A stretch of 64,000 bases of DNA, from assembly GCA_016342755.1 (NCBI GenBank), contig JAEINS010000005.1, forward strand, positions 124,001 to 188,000, in the 5' to 3' direction. This document shows positions 56,189-64,000 of the stretch, one piece after another (within the stretch, counting starts at the first letter, position 1; each line of letters begins with the position of its first letter). Source of the stretch: Melioribacteraceae bacterium (GTDB taxonomy: Bacteria > Bacteroidota > Ignavibacteria > Ignavibacteriales > Melioribacteraceae). Position numbers and translations under genes: made by a program. The notes below the pieces were generated by a model. It ran no database searches and was not told where the DNA came from. It was given only the letters and a program-made list of their open reading frames with translations.

Positions 56189-58726
56189 CTAATTTTTACC
56201 GGACAACGTTTTATCTTTCAACATTTTTATAAAATATCCTCCAACCACAGAGCGGGCCTGAAAGCCTACTTGCGATGCATCAGTTGTCTCATACCAGTCA
56301 GTCATTGGAACACGCTTTGGAGTTTCGTTTACAAATTTGTGTAAAGGAGCAATAAATTTATTAAATGTTTCGTTATCTTCCGCCAGAGATGCAGTCCAAA
56401 TAATCCAATCCGATTTTGTATATGTACGACGGTTATCCAACGGCAATCCGTATTTGTTTTGTTTTGTCAAATAATAAGCAATTTCCTTTTCTATTACATT
56501 CTTATCAAAAATATTAAAGCCAAGTATTTTATCCCAAACTAAATTATATTTTTGGCTCCATGTACCCGGCTTATCAAATGTTAAACGATAATGATCTTTG
56601 TCATCCGCCATCTCAGTCCATTTACCAGCCATTTTCCTTGCCTTTACTAAATATTTATCAGCTATATCTGATTTACCTAACATTTCTGCAAGTTTACCGT
56701 AACTGGCAATACCCATAATAGCTTTAACCGAAAGATTTGTGTTATGAGCAAAATGTCCCGCAAAATCATCAGTACATAATTGGTTTTCAGGATCCATCCC
56801 GTTACTGAGCAGATAATCGGCCCATATAGTAAGAGTTTCCCAATGTTTCCCGGCATAATTGGCATTCCCTTCCATTTTAGCAATAGCTGCTGTTAAGATT
56901 AGCATATTGCCAGTTTCTTCAACAGGCATATCGCCGCCATATGTCTGACCGTTAGCTATTGGATAAGTACCAACATCGTGCGGAGCAAATGGTTTTATCC
57001 ACTTCCCGCTTTCAGTGTAATAAAATATTGGATTAAGCATTCCTTTTAACAGCTCGTGATTATAATATAAATACAATGGTGCTGAAGGATATGTAACATC
57101 TACAGTACCAATGGAACCATTACTAAAATTTTCTTTTGAAAGAAAAAGAATTTCGCCTTCTGTATCTTTAACTAATTTATGAGCAGCTATTGATTGTCTA
57201 AATGCTAAGATACATAAGTCAGCATAATTTGCACTTCCCGACTCCACTGCATCCGCATAAAATTGTTTATCAAAATTATTACATTTATTAATTATCTCTT
57301 TATATTCACCAGATGCTGAAATAAATTCATTCTCAATTGAAAAACCTTCAACTTTCTTCCACCAGGGTTTTAGATTTTGTCCAAAATATTGAATAGAATA
57401 TAAATCATCATAACCAACCATCAATTTACCAAAAACAGTTTCTGAATTAATTTTGCCCAACGAATGGCTATATGCGAGAACCGGCATTATTTCATTTAAT
57501 TCAGTTTTTATTTCATTTTTTTCTATTCCTTTTAAGTTACCGCTTTTAAGAAATTCTTTTTTCATTTCATCGTATAAACCAATGCTATAACTTAAATTTT
57601 CTCTTTCCTCTCCGCTAAAGTAAAAATATCCCCAATCAATTCTTACATTATCACCTTTTTTGCCAAGAACATTCTGATCAACCGTTCCGGTCTTTAAATA
57701 TTCAAAACCATCTTTTTTATACTTTGAAACAACAACTTCTTGTGATAAATTATCAACTGCCAGTTCCGGAGTAGCTTCAAAATATATTTGAACATCATGC
57801 TCATCTCCATCGTTAGAGTTTAGTTCATAACTCATATAATTAATTGGTCTTGATAAAATATCAAGTTCATCAGGTAAAAGCGGAGAAGTAAATGTTAATT
57901 TCAAATCAACTTTGCCGCACGAAAAATTGTAAACGGATTGTGTAGCAGTCAATTCAACTGATTTCTGAACAGCATTTGTCTTAAAGAACTCTTCCACATC
58001 CTGAGCCTGTAAAATACCAAAATCAACAAACGCTTCACCTACCCGGTTAAAACAATGGGCGGCAATTACATTTTTACCATTTTCATTAATGAGATCACGC
58101 AAATCTCCATCCAGAGGAAGTAATACATTTTTGAAACATGTGTTGCCCGTAGCTATAATTTTTTTCCCATTTAGGTATAAATCTAAATCATCATCGTGTG
58201 AATAAACAAGATATAATGGCGCGTCTGAAAGAGGTTTATCGATTGTAAATTCTCTTCTTAGCCATACATGTGGTGTTTCCCACAAAGTACTCATATTTGG
58301 AGTTCCTTTTGATCCAAAAGCGGACTTCCCTTTTTTCCACTTCGAATCATCAAATTTCATATTTCCCCAGGCTGAATCAGGTTCGTTAAATGTATAATTA
58401 CAATCCCATGATTTTTTATCAGACATTGCAACAAGAACATTTAGAGGTAATTCTTCCTTACCAAGGAATCTGTACACTTTACCATCAACGCGCAAAGCAC
58501 CAATAATACTCTGCCTGGTTCCTGTCCAATGACGCACAACATCATTATAGAGTGTATCAGTCATTGACCATAAACTTGTGTATGGATCAATTGTAATAAG
58601 CGGTGTTGCCGGAGCTCTAAGATTTTGCTTATAATTCTCTTGAGAACATGCAATTGTTAGGAACAAAAATAGAACTAACGAAAAAGACAAATGTTTTTTA
58701 ATGAATTTAAATGGGTTTCTTTTCAT
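56189..58726 (-). CDS. DUF4964/DUF5127/DUF4965/DUF1793-type (glutaminase A-like) lipoprotein
   Basis: An 845-aa lipoprotein; the signal ends LTIAC. The N-terminus (APATPLITIDPYTSLWSMTD, VRHWTGTRQSIIGALRVDG) is DUF4964-like. About 105-235 is a jelly-roll insertion (WGNMKFDDSKWKKGKSAFGS, VWLRREFTI, LYLNGKKI), then a DUF5127-like sandwich. The C-terminal (alpha/alpha) region (about 500-840) shows APHDVGTYPIANGQTYGGDMPVEETGNMLIL, CTDDFAGHFAHNTNLSVKAIMG and TWSQKYNLVWDKILGF. Relatives are annotated as fungal glutaminase A, but the fold is glycosidase-like and Bacteroidota members usually sit in glycan loci, so I do not assign an activity. It stands alone on the minus strand next to the mannosidase unit. 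Confidence 0.85.
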   Translation of the reverse strand: MKRNPFKFIKKHLSFSLVLFLFLTIACSQENYKQNLRAPATPLITIDPYTSLWSMTDTLYNDVVRHWTGTRQSIIGALRVDGKVYRFLGKEELPLNVLVAMSDKKSWDCNYTFNEPDSAWGNMKFDDSKWKKGKSAFGSKGTPNMSTLWETPHVWLRREFTIDKPLSDAPLYLVYSHDDDLDLYLNGKKIIATGNTCFKNVLLPLDGDLRDLINENGKNVIAAHCFNRVGEAFVDFGILQAQDVEEFFKTNAVQKSVELTATQSVYNFSCGKVDLKLTFTSPLLPDELDILSRPINYMSYELNSNDGDEHDVQIYFEATPELAVDNLSQEVVVSKYKKDGFEYLKTGTVDQNVLGKKGDNVRIDWGYFYFSGEERENLSYSIGLYDEMKKEFLKSGNLKGIEKNEIKTELNEIMPVLAYSHSLGKINSETVFGKLMVGYDDLYSIQYFGQNLKPWWKKVEGFSIENEFISASGEYKEIINKCNNFDKQFYADAVESGSANYADLCILAFRQSIAAHKLVKDTEGEILFLSKENFSNGSIGTVDVTYPSAPLYLYYNHELLKGMLNPIFYYTESGKWIKPFAPHDVGTYPIANGQTYGGDMPVEETGNMLILTAAIAKMEGNANYAGKHWETLTIWADYLLSNGMDPENQLCTDDFAGHFAHNTNLSVKAIMGIASYGKLAEMLGKSDIADKYLVKARKMAGKWTEMADDKDHYRLTFDKPGTWSQKYNLVWDKILGFNIFDKNVIEKEIAYYLTKQNKYGLPLDNRRTYTKSDWIIWTASLAEDNETFNKFIAPLHKFVNETPKRVPMTDWYETTDASQVGFQARSVVGGYFIKMLKDKTLSGKN

Positions 58727-59306
58727 GGTTATTTCACTATTTATTTTTGAATAGTTAATTAGTAAACAAAATTTATTTTGTATTAATAAATAAAACTAAT
58801 TATTGTTAATATATCTCTAGGCACATACACGCATCTATATATATACTGTTTAAATATAAACTTAGCGATAGACAAATTCAATTATTTAAGCTTCAAATTA
58901 TTTATTAATAATGGATTATAATGAGGCTGTTATTAGACTTGTCCGGGTAGTTCCCAATTAAGGATAATAAAACTTTCAGGTTCCCATATTACACAAAATG
59001 TAAACACCCGGAAGAAAAGAGTAATCTTAAAATTTAGACTAAAAAAGTTGGAAGGTAATTTCACAATGGAGATTTTTTTAAATACGCATATCTCTACAAC
59101 TCACTGTTTTGCAATCACTTAGTAAAATACAATTAACAATGTAGTAACAGTATTGAGTTGAATTTAAGCGTTTTCTAATGGCTGATTTGGCTTGTCATTG
59201 TTGACAATCTTATTCGATATTATTTGGCTATGGATATTTTTTTATCCTCTTGTTTATCCGCCATTTTTTTAGGCGGGACTTTTTTTATACCGCCATTAGA
59301 ACTGTT
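58727..59306. other. Intergenic region with promoter element, no convincing gene
   Basis: This 580-bp gap upstream of the DUF4965 gene and downstream of the toxin gene has only very short open frames (for example 16 codons at 58912). It contains a TATATA-type element at 58835-58850 (CTATATATATACTGTT), the sixth such element at a promoter of this locus, and the CCGCC/GGCGG terminator-like array at 59258-59294. The part 58860-59250 shows no recognisable RNA or protein. Confidence 0.5.
59258..59294 (+). terminator. Plus-strand terminator-like hairpin with an alternative partner
   Basis: CCGCC (59258-59262) pairs with GGCGG (59272-59276) around a 9-nt loop and is followed by GACTTTTTTT, a good intrinsic terminator in the plus direction. 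A second CCGCC at 59290-59294 could pair with the same GGCGG instead. No plus-strand gene lies upstream, so it might end an unannotated transcript. On the minus strand the array follows the toxin stop by 13 nt and may serve as its 3' structure. Confidence 0.45.
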
Positions 59307-59594
59307 CTAAATCTTTATCTGGTAATAGTTGCTTGAACTTTCTAATCGTAAGAATATAGTTTTTTTAGTCCCAAGTTTATAAATAATTCTGTATTCACCC
59401 TCAAATAGTTCCCGTATTTCTTCTCTATTTGATTCTGGAACTTTTCTTCCACTTTCTGAATTGTTTTTAAGTAATTCGACTTTAACAAAGATATTTTCAA
59501 TCAAATTCTGAGCAGCTGAAACATTATCTCTTGCAATGTAATCATATATTTCCTCTAATCTTTCTACAGCCAGGGGAGACCAAAGTATTTCCAT
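59307..59594 (-). CDS. RelE/ParE-family toxin
   Basis: A 95-aa protein. The ATG at 59594 (MEILWSPLAVERLEEIYDYIARDN) gives the usual ParE N-terminus; an upstream in-frame start would add 12 residues reaching into the antitoxin gene. ParE features are SPLAVERLEEIYDYIA, GRKVPE, IRELFEGEYRIIYKL. ParE toxins poison gyrase and RelE toxins cut mRNA; the ParE subfamily seems closer (inference). It starts 1 nt after the antitoxin stop (TAG-T-ATG), the usual toxin-antitoxin arrangement. Confidence 0.88.
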   Translation of the reverse strand: MEILWSPLAVERLEEIYDYIARDNVSAAQNLIENIFVKVELLKNNSESGRKVPESNREEIRELFEGEYRIIYKLGTKKTIFLRLESSSNYYQIKI

Positions 59595-59595
59595 A

Positions 59596-59871
59596 CTATG
59601 GTTTCTTTTCAAATTTCTTTCTAACCTCATTGTGTAAAATAGCTAAGCCATCACTTATTTGGTTTTCAGCTAGCTTAATATCCTCCAGGACTTCTATTTT
59701 ATCAATCATTTGCTGGTATTCACCAACATCTAATAAAATCGCAGAACTTTTTCCGTTTTGTGTTATTATCAAAGGCCTCTTTGTTTTCTTAACTTGATCA
59801 AAATAAGATGAAACTTTTGAACGAAATGTAGATAGTGGCTGAATATCTTCATTAAACTGTATTTTATGCAT
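59596..59871 (-). CDS. Phd/YefM-family antitoxin
   Basis: A 91-aa protein. ATG at 59871 is chosen because GGAG stands 6 nt upstream; a longer frame adds 25 implausible residues. Phd/YefM features: IQPLSTFRSKVSSYFDQVKKTKRPLIITQNGKSSAILLDVGEYQQM, with a charged helical C-terminus (NEVRKKFEKKP) that would wrap the toxin. Such antitoxins neutralise the toxin and repress the pair's own promoter. Confidence 0.9.
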   Translation of the reverse strand: MHKIQFNEDIQPLSTFRSKVSSYFDQVKKTKRPLIITQNGKSSAILLDVGEYQQMIDKIEVLEDIKLAENQISDGLAILHNEVRKKFEKKP

Positions 59872-60211
59872 AATTAACTCCGAAATTTTATTGTACGCTA
59901 AAATGTACTTTATATTGCACAAAACAATAACCCTAAAATTACTCACTAGGTGGTATTACCATATATTAACCCGACGGAAACAGAAGAAATTTAGAACGTT
60001 AGCCCGGCAATATTTCGTCCTGACAATCTATTCTTTATTTCGTTCTAACGACCCTATTATTACGACTAAGATATAACATAAATGTATTATTTAAAAGTTA
60101 TGTATTCTCTTTTTATTATAATTTAACCGGTCTAAAAAAAGATCGTAACTTTCCTAAGTTTTTAGCTTCTTCAATATCGTTCTCATAAGCCTTTCTTTTT
60201 TATCATAAAAA
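59872..60211. other. Intergenic region with a short coding-like fragment
   Basis: This 340-bp gap lies upstream of the toxin-antitoxin pair and downstream of the large CotH gene. On the minus strand 60193-60116 encodes 25 codons of protein-like sequence (KAYENDIEEAKNLGKLRSFF, then RPVKL and a stop) without a start codon or ribosome site, probably the end of a decayed gene. Nothing else is recognised. Confidence 0.35.
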
Positions 60212-63200
60212 CTATTTAAGCAGAATCATCTTTCTGGTTTCAGCAAAATCACCCGTTTGTAATCTGTAGAGATAAATTCCACTGGCTAATTCTGATCCGT
60301 TAAACTCAACCTTATAAAATCCGGCTTCTTGTCTCGTATTAACAAGAATCCTCACTAATTCACCCAGAATATTATACACAGATATCTTAACTTTTCCGGC
60401 ACTAGGAATAGTGTAACTTATTACTGTAGACGGATTAAACGGATTAGGGTAATTCTGATAGACTGAATATTCCGTAGGCAATTTGTTCTTTTCCGTTAAA
60501 GACGTAGGAATAAAATTTGAATTTATTTTGCCGGGAGTACCGCCTTCTGTTTTAGAAGAAGACCACACCAGCGGACTATTTGTTATGTTTAACGGATTTA
60601 TCAGTTCCAAACTTGCGCCGGTTCCATCTGCATTATCTGGCCAGGGTTCAGAATTAGTATAGCTTATACAACTGATAAAATCTTTACCGCTGCCGTACAA
60701 ATATATTTTGTCATGTGTACCAAGCCCAAAATCAAAATCGCCAATAAAATTATTAGCCTCAGGATATACACTATTAAAGCTATATTTATCCTGGCAGAAA
60801 ATAAGATATTCATCCGGCGCAATAAAAGTTTCAGAAGGGAAAATAAACTTGTGTGTACTATCAGCATCAGTAATAAACCAGCCGCCTAAATCAATCTTCT
60901 CCAAAGAATTATTGTACAATTCTATCCAATCCCCACTCTTATAATTTTTACCATCGTTATACATTATCTCATTAATAATAATTTCATTTCCAAATATCTT
61001 ACGAACAGTTTCCGGGTAATCTTCAATATTAAAATTGTAATTAGCACCAATATCCGCAATCGATCCGTCATCATCCTTTTTATGCAAAGGATCTCCCGTA
61101 TCAACAGCAGCGGAATAATTACTAATGGATAAGTTGTAATTAAACGGATCAATAAATGAAGGATCGGCAAAAATATTATTTTCACCTTCGAGAATATCGG
61201 TATCGGATAAGGAATAAGAAACTTTAATTGATGAGAGCGAATCAATTAAAAACGGACTAATTTTAGAACCGGAAATAAGTGAATTTGTTATTTTAGCATA
61301 TCCGCCACCATTGCCATAATTTTTTTCGAAAGCCGCAATTGAATAATCATTATAAAAAAATGTATTCTGATCTAATAAAGCACTTGAATAATCCTTAACT
61401 GCAACACCATTATTACAGCCTACAATAACATTTAGTGTAATAATAACTGATGATTGCTGCCCAACAGAAATACCTTTATCTTTTGAATTAAAAATTAAGT
61501 TCCCGCTTATCAATATATCTTCCGATTGTTCACCTATATCAATTGCGTCGCAGTTATAACCTTCAAAATTATAAAATCTGTTCCCTAGTATTTTTCCATT
61601 ACTAACACCGTCAAAATCTATTGCATCGGTATCAGGCGATTTATTTCCATAGAAAAAATTATTCTCAACTAATCCATTTCCATATTTAATATTTATATAA
61701 TCACAGGTAACATCAGTTTTAATAGAGGAATTACGCAATATTGTACTTCCGTAAATTGCATAAATAGGAAATTTTACATCCTTAAGAATAAGTCCTTCAA
61801 GAACAAGATTAGAATTATTTGATGATATTGCCGCTTTTTGTTTAACAGGATCATTTCCGTTAGTTGCACCGGAAATATTAACATATTTTAGGAAACAGGT
61901 ATCCGTTGCGTTTTTAAAGCATATAGCTCCCCACTTTTTTACACCGGATTCTTTATTCCCCGATATATCTACTGGATTAGCAAGGGTTCCATTTATAATT
62001 AATTTCCCATTCACATAAATACTTGCTCCTTCAGCCATCTTTATTTCAACGCCTTCTTCAATATTTAGAGTTGTATTCGGACTTATATTAACATCGCCTT
62101 CGGTATAATATGTATTACCCTTTTTTAAAGTTGTGCTGACAGATATATTCTGCTCTAATTTTAACTGAAGGTTTTTCACAAATACCGGGAATAGAGTTGT
62201 ATCACTTGTTAATTCCATTTCCAGTGAATCTGAATTGGATAGATCTTTCCATTCAATAAACTTATACCCTGATCTTGGAACAGCTTTTATTTCGATGGGA
62301 ATATCAGCAAAAAATTTAAGCGGGTTTTCAAAATTTGTAATAGGAATATTATTTATAAGTATTTTTGATAAACCCGGATCATTATTATTTATTTCTAAAT
62401 TGATAATTCCTTTCAAACCAAACTGGCTTTTTAAGTGTTCAAAGACAATTTCGTCCCGCTTATTTCCAAACCTTTTTATATCATTAAGATGCGAATACCA
62501 GCTTTCAACGGATGAAATTCCGCCCGCGGATGCCCATCTGTTTACATGCCCAGGAATTTCCGGCGCTAATATTAAACTTAAACTGTCAACAATACTATTA
62601 ACTCTTTCTGAAGAAAAAGTGCTGTTAAGATGCGCGGCAAACTTTTGGATAAATCTATTATAAAACTTTTCATTTTTTAAAAGTGAATTAAATAATCCAT
62701 AATCAGAAATAAAACTGCCAATCAGATTACTGGAAATATTACTATAATTAAATCCTCTGTCAATATCGGGTAAAAGCCATTTCCATTTAGCACCTTCTTT
62801 ACCAGACCGCCACCATTCCCTATTATGTTTCCAGCTTGTATTGCATACATATAACTCAGCAATAATGAAATCGATAAAATTATCTATATCCATTTGTGAT
62901 GCTGCAAATTCATAATGCTCAAAAATTTCCAGATTGTTATTTTCCGCATAATTAAGAAACTCTTGATATTCGTTTAAACTTCCTTCAATAACCTGCATCC
63001 CGAATCTTCCATCGGGCGGCAGAAAATTGTATTCTATATGATCAAAATTATTAGGATCAACATCAAAATTTGAGACAAAATACTGAACATCTGATTTTTC
63101 TCTTATATTGTGTATTCCCCAGTATTCTCCATTTATAAAAACTATAGAAGGCGCAAAAGCCTGAATACCATTTTCCATTTGACCTTTTAGCAAACTTTCA

Positions 63201-64000
63201 GACATTGCATCGGTTAAAAATGATTTTGCCCAATTATCGCCGCCGTTTCTTAACCGCAGACCTTTAAACTCACCTATCTGTTTATTTTCGAACAATTTAT
63301 AAGAAATTAGATCATCACCATATTTACTTCGCATATAAATATTCAAGGGTTTCTGATCGAACCGCCAAATGTTGTAACCACCAATTCTAGCGCCTGCGTT
63401 AACATTAAATTGAAATGCGGAGTTTTTATCAAAGTATTCTAATGTTACGGAAATTTCTTTCTGCTTATAGTTATTTTCAATAATTCCAATATCATCATCC
63501 CAAAGAAGAAATGGATCGGCTATAAATGATATAACCGGAAGAGTAAATTTTTCTTGGGAAATAAAATATGTTTTTGATTTTACCGGACCGTCAATTAAAC
63601 CGGATGTAATTGTTCTTGCCCTTACTACACAATTTTTGTCGATTATAATTGGTTCCAGATAAGGTTCTGAATTAACTGTAGGTACCGATCCATCTTTTGT
63701 GTAGAAGATATCTTCATTTTCCGAAGACAAGTTTAATGTTTGTACCGAATTATAAAATCCGCTTTCTAAAGAAAATTCAACTACACCGGAATATTTTATT
63801 TGATCTGTTGAATAAGTATTATTTGCGGATCCGGGAGTTGGCTCACCAAAGTAAGACCAATTATCAGAATTTTCATTTGTTCTGCCAAAAGAAATATCGC
63901 TGCTTTGTCTTTTGAAAACTACTGAATCGATTAGAACTGATGAAGAAATATCTTGTGAAGAATATGTCAGCATTTCTAAATCAAATCCCAAATCAGAACT
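60212..64000 (-). CDS. Large CotH-kinase/beta-helix/lamin-tail T9SS protein (N-terminus beyond window)
   Basis: The frame is open to the right edge, so the first TTG at 63991 is not the true start; about 1262 residues are visible. In order: the end of a lamin-tail domain (SVVFKRQSSDISFGR ... PTPGSANNT), a chitobiase-like domain (IFYTKDGSVPTVNSEPYLEPI), a CotH kinase-like domain (LRNGGDNWAKSFLTDAM, VFINGEYWGIHNIREK, WLLPDIDRGFNYSN), a short beta-rich segment (PRSGYKFIEWKDLS), a right-handed beta-helix (about nt 62160-61080; NTTLNIEEGVEIKMAEGASI), a second lamin-tail domain (IIINEIMYNDG, GDWIELYNNS) and a T9SS domain (NYPNPFNPSTVISY ... RKMILLK). It resembles the CotH protein at 12402-15086 in plan. 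Role unknown; a surface-exposed modifying or adhesive protein is plausible. Confidence 0.85.
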   Translation of the reverse strand, partial: SSDLGFDLEMLTYSSQDISSSVLIDSVVFKRQSSDISFGRTNENSDNWSYFGEPTPGSANNTYSTDQIKYSGVVEFSLESGFYNSVQTLNLSSENEDIFYTKDGSVPTVNSEPYLEPIIIDKNCVVRARTITSGLIDGPVKSKTYFISQEKFTLPVISFIADPFLLWDDDIGIIENNYKQKEISVTLEYFDKNSAFQFNVNAGARIGGYNIWRFDQKPLNIYMRSKYGDDLISYKLFENKQIGEFKGLRLRNGGDNWAKSFLTDAMSESLLKGQMENGIQAFAPSIVFINGEYWGIHNIREKSDVQYFVSNFDVDPNNFDHIEYNFLPPDGRFGMQVIEGSLNEYQEFLNYAENNNLEIFEHYEFAASQMDIDNFIDFIIAELYVCNTSWKHNREWWRSGKEGAKWKWLLPDIDRGFNYSNISSNLIGSFISDYGLFNSLLKNEKFYNRFIQKFAAHLNSTFSSERVNSIVDSLSLILAPEIPGHVNRWASAGGISSVESWYSHLNDIKRFGNKRDEIVFEHLKSQFGLKGIINLEINNNDPGLSKILINNIPITNFENPLKFFADIPIEIKAVPRSGYKFIEWKDLSNSDSLEMELTSDTTLFPVFVKNLQLKLEQNISVSTTLKKGNTYYTEGDVNISPNTTLNIEEGVEIKMAEGASIYVNGKLIINGTLANPVDISGNKESGVKKWGAICFKNATDTCFLKYVNISGATNGNDPVKQKAAISSNNSNLVLEGLILKDVKFPIYAIYGSTILRNSSIKTDVTCDYINIKYGNGLVENNFFYGNKSPDTDAIDFDGVSNGKILGNRFYNFEGYNCDAIDIGEQSEDILISGNLIFNSKDKGISVGQQSSVIITLNVIVGCNNGVAVKDYSSALLDQNTFFYNDYSIAAFEKNYGNGGGYAKITNSLISGSKISPFLIDSLSSIKVSYSLSDTDILEGENNIFADPSFIDPFNYNLSISNYSAAVDTGDPLHKKDDDGSIADIGANYNFNIEDYPETVRKIFGNEIIINEIMYNDGKNYKSGDWIELYNNSLEKIDLGGWFITDADSTHKFIFPSETFIAPDEYLIFCQDKYSFNSVYPEANNFIGDFDFGLGTHDKIYLYGSGKDFISCISYTNSEPWPDNADGTGASLELINPLNITNSPLVWSSSKTEGGTPGKINSNFIPTSLTEKNKLPTEYSVYQNYPNPFNPSTVISYTIPSAGKVKISVYNILGELVRILVNTRQEAGFYKVEFNGSELASGIYLYRLQTGDFAETRKMILLK

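Noticed and set aside
58923-58950. Possible insertion-sequence end (GAGGCTGTTATTAGACTTGTC)
   Set aside because: It resembles some IS termini in style, but no inverted partner, target duplication or transposase fragment was found nearby.
62235-62663. A 142-codon open frame antisense to the large CotH protein
   Set aside because: The minus-strand frame carries clear domain sequence here; the plus-strand reading is a by-product.
1-64000. CRISPR arrays, tRNA or rRNA genes, integrase or complete transposon
   Set aside because: No regularly spaced direct repeats, no RNA gene signature and no recombinase motifs were seen on either strand.

Overview
The window comes from an AT-rich bacterium of the Bacteroidota/Chlorobiota/Ignavibacteriota group, most likely a member of the Ignavibacteria (Melioribacter-like). 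The reasons are: repeated type IX secretion (T9SS) C-terminal sorting domains of the NYPNPFNPST...KMILLK type; a PorV/PorQ-family outer membrane protein; a hybrid two-component regulator with a ligand-binding propeller; many SPII lipoproteins; and a TonB receptor with a carboxypeptidase-like N-terminal domain but no SusD partner. This placement is inference from protein style. No rRNA or tRNA gene is visible in the window.

Almost everything belongs to one glycan-utilisation locus whose enzyme set points to alpha-mannan or mannoprotein (yeast/fungal cell wall or high-mannose N-glycan). It has three GH92, one GH38, one GH125 and one GH76 protein, plus GH43, GH127-like and GH97 accessory enzymes, two GxGYxYP putative hydrolases and a DUF4964/4965-type protein. 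Three secreted HEXXH metallopeptidase-like proteins are interleaved with the mannosidases, which suggests that the protein part of a glycoprotein is attacked as well.

Layout. Positions 1-34645 are entirely on the minus strand. Read in the direction of transcription they give: TonB receptor, large T9SS-type surface protein, PorV-like protein, a four-repeat putative binding protein, two GxGYxYP paralogues (one lipoprotein, one T9SS cargo), a PpiC/SurA-like lipoprotein, a sugar porter broken by a single-base frameshift, an FHS-type sugar permease, a ROK kinase, a CotH-kinase T9SS protein, GH125, GH127-like, GH43, a periplasmic-binding-domain histidine kinase, the hybrid two-component regulator and the start of a GH97 enzyme. 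Positions 35024-39302 (plus) hold a sodium/solute symporter and two tandem GntR-HTH/LacI-type-effector regulators. Positions 39324-44309 (minus) hold a metallopeptidase-like lipoprotein, GH76 and a GH92-chitobiase-like-PA14 protein. Positions 44662-55755 (plus) hold a second metallopeptidase-like protein, T9SS-secreted GH38, two GH92 and a discoidin-like/FN3/metallopeptidase T9SS protein. A decayed T9SS domain and palindromic elements fill 55756-56188. Then on the minus strand come the DUF4965 protein, a ParE/Phd-type toxin-antitoxin pair, and a large CotH/beta-helix T9SS protein that runs off the right edge.

Proposed working model (inference): surface GH38, GH92, GH76 and peptidases trim mannan or mannoprotein. 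The TonB receptor with its large partner replaces a SusCD pair. Periplasmic GH125 and GH92 finish the oligosaccharides, FHS/SSS permeases import the sugar, and the ROK kinase phosphorylates it. Control would come from the hybrid two-component regulator, the periplasmic-sensing kinase and the two GntR/LacI-like regulators. The most novel-looking element is a module of about 130 residues (HRWAD ... DG...GWGP) found four times in one protein and once in its GxGYxYP neighbour.
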